Assembly: GCA_027325115.1 (NCBI GenBank)
Contig: DAHWFG010000295.1
Span: 1-24,624, forward strand
Length of the DNA: 24,624 nucleotides
Source: JAKBCQ01 sp021807585
Lineage (GTDB): Bacteria; Planctomycetota; Planctomycetia; Isosphaerales; Isosphaeraceae
Direction of reading: 5' to 3'
Shown: piece by piece, positions 18,201 to 23,850 of the stretch
Layout of the letters: each line of letters begins with the position of its first letter
Numbering within the stretch: position 1 is the first letter of the stretch
The notes under the pieces: model-generated
Told to the model about the DNA's origin: nothing
The model's input: the letters and a program-made list of their open reading frames with translations, nothing else
The model's database searches: none
Program-made: the position numbers and the translations under genes

Positions 18201-18349
18201 GAAAAGCGGCCGCCGAGCTCGAATCGGCGGCGCGATATCATCCCGATTACAGAAATATCACGTTCAATAACGACCGTCTCATTTCCGTCGAAATCAAGCG
18301 AAAAGTGATCGCTCTCTTAGAACACTCACACGGGGCGTCGGTGAAATAA
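15260..18349 (+). CDS. Membrane Ser/Thr protein kinase with TPR tail
   Basis: Starting at the overlapping ATG 15260 the protein has 1029 residues; the frame is open further upstream but there overlaps the sigma gene out of phase. Residues 1-150 are a disordered and helical N-terminus. The kinase domain spans about 157-472: GSGGLARV glycine loop (166-173), Lys189 in VVIKIA, catalytic HGDVKPSN (313-320) in which the usual HRD is HGD, and DFN (333-335) where DFG is expected, followed by GTLAYMSPE ending at 362. A Pro/Arg-rich insertion at about 240-288 lengthens the hinge side, and the Lys-to-helix-C stretch is short. Residues 497-517 are one membrane helix. Residues about 530-1029 are mostly TPR-like helices, for example WNDALVEYKKALAARPDSFWA. 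Kinase inside and TPR outside is the expected topology. It is coupled to the preceding ECF sigma gene. Confidence 0.94.
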   Translation: MITPPFRPFANDDSDDENPSSDQGWSSTQERWRPSTAAKSSPAIPRSTRARAFSAELESAVAEFHERWERGELPRAESYQDRLDHDQLIELIYIEYCMRLQAGESPVLAEYAERFPDLADRLSRVLDLHEVIGSSNHADLWEYSPGATLPEVGDEVGPYRLIRLLGSGGLARVFLAEQADLADRLVVIKIADRPSAEPRLLARARHPNIVEVLRHGTAEQGKLHLICMPFLGGAPLSDILDELKKDPKRFARRADRRPIPPLDRRSAPEFPAADRPRPTRDLLTKFTSDQAWAWIVARVAEALDFAYRRGVTHGDVKPSNILIAADGTPMLFDFNLAIEWSVDGFSETIGANGGTLAYMSPERLRAVAQPIRGNIPLAAERHRADLYATGLVLLECLTGEPPAVPERGSMNPREMAAMLAASRETNDPLKSRSSRSIPAGLRSITARLIAPNPADRYSRAIEIRDDLDAWLEGRPLVHADEPTGFSTAARLARRHRTAISAASLVVAGVLLASTVIININQSFERRRSKALAETLWEHADPGVFRFRQIGHLRVDTPFGPAETARRHLERFHVLESIDWRDRNDVRSLPEIDRLDLEAWICEQAWRYARELADRPKSPEDWRRALACLTHVYHLTPLGPLRSLADHLAGRLGLESVERPPDRSARIAWMERYLRGVEVESSSWNDALVEYKKALAARPDSFWAHYRSAAAYHWLGRPAEAAELLRFCAAKQPHNPAIRTQLAGCLFQSNNFDLALSECDAAIAISPDFIEAYKTRIYVNEKLGRRDRVQEDLKRYEMSTSHQGRIPSWRITLDTAPPADKNGTTKDDDQISILRSLIAFDPDDIDSRINLASKLFEHGDDQGSLDQFNEVIRRKSNHPRAKYGRAMIALRQKRTNDARRDLEDAIDDPSFIELIRQEREFTRAYHHLIKLYLADGLVEQAIKLSENAVKASEELEYLRGESHYALARSYAVAAASKPDFTRKAAAELESAARYHPDYRNITFNNDRLISVEIKRKVIALLEHSHGASVK

Positions 18350-18355
18350 AAGAAA

Positions 18356-18397
18356 TCGCCGCCGATCCCCGAGGTATCGACGGCGACGCTGTTTTTT
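18356..18397. terminator. Probable bidirectional intrinsic terminator
   Basis: TCGCCGCCGAT (18356-18366) pairs with ATCGACGGCGA (18376-18386) with one mismatch around a 9-base loop. On the plus strand a GTTTTTT run follows at 18391-18397. On the minus strand the complement of the A-rich AATAAAAGAAA just left of the stem gives a T-rich tail. It starts 7 bases after the kinase stop, and the convergent small gene ends at 18462, so it can serve both. Confidence 0.65.
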
Positions 18398-18461
18398 CAA
18401 GGATTCGATCGAGAAACGAATCGAAGGATCGCGATCGAATCGCTAACGACTAGCAGCGATA

Positions 18462-18665
18462 TCAATAAGGACCCGCGGGGCCCGAAGGAAGAGGCGGATA
18501 AGTGATCGGAGGGCATCCGTCGGGCGAAGGAGCCGGCTCGGGACAAGGCGTGGGGCAAGTCGTCGACGACACCTCAGCCGGGACGCTCACGGGAGCGATC
18601 GACGAAGGGCTCAAACGACGTTCCAACATCTCAGGAGCGAACCGCGGATTGCGAAATTGACGCAT
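18462..18665 (-). CDS. Small Pro/Cys-rich protein with LERRLSPS motif
   Basis: This 67-residue frame starts at ATG 18665 with AAAAAGG (complement of 18675-18681) 9 bases upstream. The N-terminus MRQFRNPRFAPEMLERRLSP resembles the LEPR/LExRLxPS leader found on many planctomycete small or exported proteins. The remainder is rich in Pro and Ser, with three cysteines in TTCPTPCPEP and DGCPPITYPPLP, and ends in GPAGPY. There is no membrane helix. Function is unknown. It is convergent with the kinase gene and shares a likely terminator. The ribosome site, the motif and the non-random composition favour a real gene, but no family match can be claimed from sequence alone. Confidence 0.55.
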   Translation of the reverse strand: MRQFRNPRFAPEMLERRLSPSSIAPVSVPAEVSSTTCPTPCPEPAPSPDGCPPITYPPLPSGPAGPY

Positions 18666-19844
18666 TTTTGAAAACCTTTTTGTGAGTGTTTAATTCAATA
18701 GCCAAATTCTTCAACACTGCTCTGCCGCGGCCAAAGCAAGACGCTTAAACCTGCGTTCCGACTCGTCTTTTCCTCAACCGCGAGAATGATTATGCCGAAA
18801 CTCCGAGAAGAATGCAATGCCAATTTCGCAACTTTGTTGAGGCTTTCGAGCAGGACGATCCTCGATCTGCTGGACCCGGTCAGGTTTCGGGAACTCGGGG
18901 CGTTTAAGCCCGCGATACATCTTACCTAAACTAGCGATTTTGCAACTATTTCCAGCAGCCAAGCGGCAAATCCGTTTTACATGGAGAGAGCGCTCGCCCC
19001 CTCAACTATCTCATTACGCGAATCACGAACTTGAACCGCAAGAGACAACGAGATTGCGTGTTCTCTCCCCCGAGCAGATCGCGCACACATGATGAAACCC
19101 GGCGTCCTCCTCCCTCTCAACCGCCTCCCTGGTCTCGGGTGATGCGCCTCCAATAGAGTCGCCGGAGCTTCGTATCGACCGTACTTGATCAGGTAACAAC
19201 CGAATCAATTCGCGGCGCCCTCGCACCGCTCGATTGGTTTGGCGCACCATTCGGTTTAATCACGCGGAGGAACTAATATGTCAATAGCTTTTCGATTTTC
19301 CTCGTCTGCTTCCCCGTCGATTTTAACGAAAGCTTACAGACGGTTCATTCCGATATGATCGTGATCGAGCTCCAAATCACCGGCGCGACCGAAATCACGA
19401 TAAACCGAAACCCATCATCTCAGCCGAGTCGAATTCCTCGGCTAAGCTTATCCTTTCCATTCGCATCGGAACAAAAGCAGGGAGCGAGCGATCGGCGAAT
19501 GTCGAGTCGACGCGCGACGAACGTCCTCAACCGAACATCGATCGGGTTCCCGACAACAAATCTTATTTCAAATATATGATCGATTATTTGCTGATAAACC
19601 GAGGTTAAATCGCAAGAAGGCTGATCGCCGAGAAGCAACCGCGACCCCGGCGACTGAATCGACCCGACTCATTTTTATTATTGTTGTTTATATATTATTA
19701 ACAATTAATATTGAACGCATTTACCGATACGACGCCTCTTTTGCGATCGTCGATCCCCCACGCCGGTTTGGCGCTCGTCGTTCGAGTGGTATGCTTAAAA
19801 CATTCATCCGATCGATCGATTTTGCACGATCCCAGGAACATGAA
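18666..19844. other. Gene-poor region, possibly with decayed sequence
   Basis: About 1.2 kb separates the small gene from the Rpn-type gene. Frames here (18774-18962 minus, 19023-19250 minus, 19355-19579 plus, 19420-19638 minus) show no family likeness and no good ribosome site. Two short plus-strand frames stand out: 18792-18929 (45 codons, containing LLRLSSRTILDLLDPVRFRE) and 19278-19358 (26 codons, with a strong ribosome site). A perfect 7-bp inverted repeat lies at 19422-19443 (AGCCGAG/CTCGGCT). Positions 19672-19718 are very AT-rich (TATATATTATTAACAATTAA) and are a plausible promoter area for the following gene. No terminal inverted repeats of an insertion sequence were found by eye. Confidence 0.5.
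19278..19358 (+). CDS. Candidate 26-codon small ORF with strong ribosome site
   Basis: GCGGAGG at 19264-19270 precedes ATG 19278 by 7 bases, one of the best ribosome sites in the window. The frame ends after 26 codons at TGA 19356-19358; the product starts MSIAFRFSSSASPS and ends RRFIPI. It has no recognisable domain. It could be a small protein, a leader peptide, or the surviving start of a gene whose body was lost. Only the ribosome site and start support it. Confidence 0.25.
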   Translation: MSIAFRFSSSASPSILTKAYRRFIPI

Positions 19845-20792
19845 ATGCACAAGCCTTACGACATCACGATGAAAACGCTGATGAGTTACGATCCCGTCGC
19901 GTGGTTGCGGTTCTTCGGGATCAATCCCGAAGGGCCCGTTTCAGTCGTCAACACAGAGGTTTCCACGTTGAAATCGGACGTCGACAAGGTATTCAAGATC
20001 GACGGCCCAAAACCTCGATTGATTCATCTCGAATTTCAATCGACCCCCGGACAAGATACGATAAAGCGAATGCATCGCTCAAATGTACTGCTTCCAGCCG
20101 ACGGAGTGAGCGCCCCGTTGAGCATCCTAACACTCCTCCGACCGTCGGCGGATTGCGCCGATTTTAACGGAGAGTATATTCGATCCGATGATGATTTTGG
20201 AATGGTGACGACCTTTCGGTATCCGGTCGTTCGGCTTTGGACGCTCGACGCCGAGGCGATTTTAAAAGGGCCAAGGGCGATCTTGCCAATCGCCTCGTTG
20301 GCGAACATTCCCGACGAAGCGATCCCGAACGTTTTGCGTCGAATCGATGAACGTGTGATTCACGAGACGGATTCCTCGGAATCGAGTACAATTATGGTGG
20401 CTGCACTCCTTATGGCGGGATTGCGAATCGACCGCGAACAGATCCTTGACCTGATGCGGAGGCTTTCTTCGATGAATCTTTTGCAAGAGTCGTCGTTTTA
20501 TCAGATGCTCCTTGAGGAAGGGGAGCTTAAGGGAAGACAGGAGGGAAGACAGGAGGGAAGACAGGAGGGAAGACAGGAGGGAAGACAGGAGGGAAGACAG
20601 GAGGGAAGACAGGAGGGAAGACAGGAGGAGGCTCGCGCGTTGTTGATTCTCTTGGGCCAAAAACTGATCGGACCCGCCGACGCCGCAACCCGAGCCGCGA
20701 TCGATTCTATGGACGATCTCGAACGGCTGCGGCAATCGGCTCTGCGTGTTCTATCCGCGAAAAACTGGGAAGATCTACTCGCAGGATTGTAA
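19845..20792 (+). CDS. Rpn family nuclease (PD-(D/E)XK) with DUF4351-like C-terminus
   Basis: From ATG 19845 the protein has 315 residues. AGGA at 19834-19837 lies 7 bases upstream, and the start gives the family N-terminus MHKPYDITMKTLMSYDPVAW; ATG 19791 would add 18 residues. The PD-(D/E)XK fold is indicated by SDVDKVFKI (44-52), with D45/D47 as candidate metal ligands, and LIHLEFQS (59-66), where E63-x-Q65 is the E-x-Q form seen in Rpn proteins. LSILTLLRPS and TFRYPVVRLWTL follow, as in the family. Residues 230-261 are eight GRQE units. The last ~50 residues (LLILLGQKLIGPADAATRAA onwards) match DUF4351. Rpn proteins are DNA endonucleases that promote RecA-independent recombination in E. 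coli, and some have been linked to phage defence. It stands alone, beside a gene-poor region. No toxin-like partner was seen. Confidence 0.88.
   Translation: MHKPYDITMKTLMSYDPVAWLRFFGINPEGPVSVVNTEVSTLKSDVDKVFKIDGPKPRLIHLEFQSTPGQDTIKRMHRSNVLLPADGVSAPLSILTLLRPSADCADFNGEYIRSDDDFGMVTTFRYPVVRLWTLDAEAILKGPRAILPIASLANIPDEAIPNVLRRIDERVIHETDSSESSTIMVAALLMAGLRIDREQILDLMRRLSSMNLLQESSFYQMLLEEGELKGRQEGRQEGRQEGRQEGRQEGRQEGRQEGRQEEARALLILLGQKLIGPADAATRAAIDSMDDLERLRQSALRVLSAKNWEDLLAGL
20532..20627 (+). repeat. Eight perfect 12-bp tandem repeats (GRQE coding)
   Basis: The unit GGAAGACAGGAG is repeated eight times without a mismatch and encodes (Gly-Arg-Gln-Glu)x8 within the Rpn-type gene, between the nuclease domain and the DUF4351 tail. 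The unit length is a multiple of three, so copy-number change by slippage would lengthen or shorten the linker without a frameshift. The encoded segment is highly charged and likely helical. Confidence 0.97.
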
Positions 20793-20800
20793 TATTAATT

Positions 20801-20822
20801 AAAACATGCGACAAGATGTTTT
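20801..20822. terminator. Weak AT-rich hairpin after Rpn-type gene
   Basis: AAAACAT (20801-20807) and ATGTTTT (20816-20822) pair perfectly around an 8-base loop, starting 9 bases after the Rpn-type stop codon, with TTCTTGATTTTC from 20821. The stem is weak and AT-only apart from one pair, so termination here is only a possibility. Confidence 0.3.
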
Positions 20823-21034
20823 CTTGATTTTCAGATAAAGAATCGATCTGAACACATCTCGATTATGGACATAAGATACAATCGCTTGTGCCGAGCGTGA
20901 TTCAGCGAGGATCGCCGAGAGGCGACGGACAAAACCCATCATAATACATCTGTTTCAGCAAAAGATCGTCCGATCCCCTTGGGCGGCCCCGCCGGGCCGA
21001 AAGCTTCGCGTCGACGGTTGATCCAGCCGACATG

Positions 21035-22126
21035 TTACTTGATCAGCTTTTTCAGCGTTTCGTCGAGCGCCTGCCCGCGGAGCTCGATCCGCACGATCGT
21101 TCCCGCGGGATCGATCAAAAACGACGACGGGATGTCGTTGACGCCGAATGAAGCGACCGCGTCTCCCCCACATGTCGCGTTGTGAATTTGTCGCCACGCG
21201 ATCTTTCGCGACTGGACGAAATCGAACACGACGTCGGGCGCCTCGTCGAGGCTGATCGAAACAATCTCAAAACCCCGATCATGATACTTGGCGTAAGCGG
21301 CTTGTAATCGCGGCGTCTCGGCGACGCAAGGAGGACACCACGTCGCCCAGAAATCGACCAAAACATACTTTCCCTTAAGCTGATCAAGCCGAAACGGCTT
21401 TCCCTTTAAATCGTTGACGATCACCGGGGGAGCGGGTTTGCCGACTCGATCGAGCCGAACCAAATCGTCGTTCACTTTGCGGACCAAAGCGTCGCTTTCG
21501 CCAAATTTTCTGATCAATTGCTCATACACCTGTCTGGCGATTTTGTATTCCCCCGCGATCGACGCCGAAGTTGCGAGCGAATCCGCGAAATTCGCGGCGA
21601 ATTCCTCTTGATCGGCGCCCGAAAGATCCTTCATCAATTCGAGATAACCCTGATACGCCTTGGCGAATTCGCCGGATTTCGCTCGCGCCATGACCGCGAT
21701 GATCGACGCGAGGGGCCGCACGGGGCCTTCGGGCTCGTTCGCCAGATAGCGCCGCGCCAAGGCTTCGTGCTCGGCGAACCAATCGTGTTCGATCGCTTTA
21801 TTAAAAATTGTCATATAAGCCTGTTCGGCGTCGGTCGCCTTCGGATTCTTGACCAGGTATTCGGTCAAATCACGCAGTAAGGCGCGATCGTGATCGGTCT
21901 GGATTTGAACGACCCCGCGCGCCGATTCGCCGCTCGAATTCGGCTTCGGTGATCGAGTCGAAACCGAATCGGCGGGCGACGTCGCGGGTTGCGAAGCCGA
22001 CTCCTTGGCGATCGACGCGGGGGAGCCCTGCGAACCGGCGCCCCCTTTGCGATCGTCGGCACGAACCCAAACGGGCGTCGAGTAAACGACGATCAAGACG
22101 ACGAATCGGAGCGTCTTTTGATTCAT
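21035..22126 (-). CDS. TlpA-like thiol-disulfide oxidoreductase with helical N-terminal domain
   Basis: Starting at ATG 22126 the product has 363 residues. GGGGAG (complement of 22137-22142) lies about 10 bases upstream, and the N-terminus MNQKTLRFVVLIVVYSTPVW is a good signal sequence; the frame is open to 22294 but that extension is made of repeat DNA. Residues 25-75 are a Ser/Pro-rich linker, 76-225 a helical domain with TPR-like character, and 228-363 a thioredoxin fold with VLVDFWATWCPPCVAETP (active-site CPPC at 264-267) and the cis-proline in VNDIPSSFLID (Pro333). An extra Cys319 lies in HNATCGGD. TlpA/ResA-type proteins reduce disulfides in exported proteins, such as apocytochrome c heme sites; this fits with the cytochrome c protein at the left of the window but no direct link is shown. 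It follows the GT4 gene by 176 bases. Confidence 0.93.
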   Translation of the reverse strand: MNQKTLRFVVLIVVYSTPVWVRADDRKGGAGSQGSPASIAKESASQPATSPADSVSTRSPKPNSSGESARGVVQIQTDHDRALLRDLTEYLVKNPKATDAEQAYMTIFNKAIEHDWFAEHEALARRYLANEPEGPVRPLASIIAVMARAKSGEFAKAYQGYLELMKDLSGADQEEFAANFADSLATSASIAGEYKIARQVYEQLIRKFGESDALVRKVNDDLVRLDRVGKPAPPVIVNDLKGKPFRLDQLKGKYVLVDFWATWCPPCVAETPRLQAAYAKYHDRGFEIVSISLDEAPDVVFDFVQSRKIAWRQIHNATCGGDAVASFGVNDIPSSFLIDPAGTIVRIELRGQALDETLKKLIK

Positions 22127-22194
22127 GATTCTAATTCTCCCCGGCACATCAATGATTGTATGCGCACATTCGATCGATAACAAGACCGCCGTCG

Positions 22195-22289
22195 ATTCGT
22201 CGCTTCGATCGCGCTTCAGCATCCAATCGATCGCGTCGAGCACGACGGCGGCGTCGGAGCTCAATTCGTCGCTTCGATCGCGCTTCAGC
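22195..22289. repeat. 26-bp direct repeat pair
   Basis: ATTCGTCGCTTCGATCGCGC followed by TTCAGC occurs at 22195-22220 and again at 22264-22289, identical over 26 bases and offset by 69 bases. Both copies lie in the spacer between the GT4 gene and the TlpA-like gene, upstream of the latter. I saw no further copy in the window. Confidence 0.9.
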
Positions 22290-22302
22290 TTCAAAGCTTA
22301 GC

Positions 22303-23850
22303 TCAGATCGCCTCGCGTCGGATCGCCGTCACGCGGACGGGCTCTCGGCCCGATCCGATCGCGGCGCCCCTCCGCCGCGGCGGGATCGAAACGACGTCCG
22401 AGGGCGCCGGAATCAACGCGTCGACGAGATCGATCCACTCGCGACAACAGACATCTTTATCAAAGAATTTCAAAAACGCCGTTCGGCCGAGTTCGCCTCG
22501 TCGAACCGCGTCGGAGGCGTCGGTCGCGGCCGAATCGATCACCCTCACGAGTTCGTCGACGTCGCCGAGCGGGATCGTCCAGCCGCACCCCGACCGACGA
22601 ATCGTGTCCGCGGTTTCGCTGTGCGCCGGCCCTACGAAGAGCGCCGGTCGCGCCGAAGCCATCACCCCGTATAGCTTGCCGGGAACGACGATCCCCGCCA
22701 TCTCGCGCCGCATCGAAATCAAATGAATATCCGCAAGTGACAATGAATCGTGCAATTGTTCACGCGGAAAATAATTAAGCATGATCACGTTAGTAAGTGA
22801 ATGATCATCCTTGGCCGCCTCGACCTCGCGGCGGCGCGGACCGTCGCCGACGAACAAAAAGACGATCTCGCTTCGCGGCTTGAGCCGCCGCGCCGCCTCG
22901 ATGAATTCCTCAAACGAATGAGCGATGCCGAGATTTCCCGAATACATCACGACGAATTTATCCTCAAGCCCGAGCGATTTTCGCAGCGAATTCCCAGCTT
23001 TGGGTCGGGGATAGACTTCGTCGCGCCGGCTCCAAACCGGAATCGTTTCGATGCGCTTGGGACGAACGCCTTTGGCGAGCAGACGATCCGCCATATAGGG
23101 TCCGAGCGCCACGACGCGATCGGCGCGGCGATAAACCTCGGCCGAGATCCGGTCGATCAATCGGACAAGCGGATTCTTGATCGACATCCGACCGAGCGCC
23201 AAACTCGCGTCGGGATGTAAATCCATGCTCCAAAGAACGTGTTTTGATCCTTTTACGAACCGGAGGATCACGCCGATCAAACCGATGATCGGCGGAGTCG
23301 TCAGCGTGACGACGACCTCGCGGCGAGGAAGAAACAACGAGACGACGATCGCTTTGATATAAAAACTCAAGTAATCGATCATACGAGAGAGTGTCGATCG
23401 ACGCCCGAGCGCGGTCGACCTGACGCGGCGGATCTCGACGCCGTTGCGCGTCTCGCGAGCGGGGGGCGCGGCGGCGCGGTCGGCGGCTTTGCCCAGATAC
23501 GCCCCGCTGCCGCAAAGAACCTGGCAATCGTAGCCGCGCGCCGCGAACGATTCGGCGAGATCGGTCAGATGCTGCGCCGTCGACGCGTGATCGGGCCAGT
23601 AATACTGATTGATGAACAAGATTTTTGGTCGTTGTTCGACAATCGAGATCGGTTCGGCGGGGTCGACCCGCAAGTTTGACGAAACGCGCCGACCCGCAAG
23701 ATTCGCTTGCGAAGCGGTCGCTTCGACGTCGGTCTCGGTCGCCTCCTCGGTTCGATCCGCGGTTGCGATCGGCGAATCGGGTTCAAATGGATTCTCGGCG
23801 GGCGCCTGCTTCGAGGTCCTTCTCGAGAACGGTCCCTTGAGTCTCACCAT
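22303..23850 (-). CDS. GT4 family glycosyltransferase (WbuB-like)
   Basis: This 515-residue protein has a GT-B fold glycosyltransferase family 4 core from about residue 75. Landmarks are PKILFINQYYWPDHASTAQH near the start of the core, LWSMDLHPDASLALG in the first domain, then VVMYSGNLGIAHSFEEFIEA, FLFVGDGPRRREVEA and IVVPGKLYGVMASARPALFV in the nucleotide-sugar-binding second domain, the last corresponding to the family's EX7E-type region. The pattern resembles WbuB-like enzymes of capsule, O-antigen and colanic-type polysaccharides. The first ~74 residues are a low-complexity charged extension, and the C-terminal ~35 residues are Arg-rich; neither is typical of the family. Its ATG overlaps the end of the fucose synthase gene by 7 bases (ATGGTGA), so translation is probably coupled. 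Donor and acceptor are not predictable, but GDP-fucose is a candidate donor from context. Confidence 0.92.
   Translation of the reverse strand: MVRLKGPFSRRTSKQAPAENPFEPDSPIATADRTEEATETDVEATASQANLAGRRVSSNLRVDPAEPISIVEQRPKILFINQYYWPDHASTAQHLTDLAESFAARGYDCQVLCGSGAYLGKAADRAAAPPARETRNGVEIRRVRSTALGRRSTLSRMIDYLSFYIKAIVVSLFLPRREVVVTLTTPPIIGLIGVILRFVKGSKHVLWSMDLHPDASLALGRMSIKNPLVRLIDRISAEVYRRADRVVALGPYMADRLLAKGVRPKRIETIPVWSRRDEVYPRPKAGNSLRKSLGLEDKFVVMYSGNLGIAHSFEEFIEAARRLKPRSEIVFLFVGDGPRRREVEAAKDDHSLTNVIMLNYFPREQLHDSLSLADIHLISMRREMAGIVVPGKLYGVMASARPALFVGPAHSETADTIRRSGCGWTIPLGDVDELVRVIDSAATDASDAVRRGELGRTAFLKFFDKDVCCREWIDLVDALIPAPSDVVSIPPRRRGAAIGSGREPVRVTAIRREAI

Noticed and set aside
18774..18962. 62-codon minus-strand frame considered as a transposase remnant
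   Set aside because: No DDE or zinc-finger motif and no terminal inverted repeats could be seen; the likeness is too weak to name it.
20532..20627. Tandem array considered as a CRISPR-like array
   Set aside because: The units are 12 bp with no spacers and translate in frame as GRQE; this is a coding minisatellite.
22127..22294. N-terminal extension of the TlpA-like frame containing two KRDRSDE repeats
   Set aside because: The repeat is the translation of the 26-bp DNA direct repeat; the signal sequence begins at ATG 22126 with its own ribosome site.
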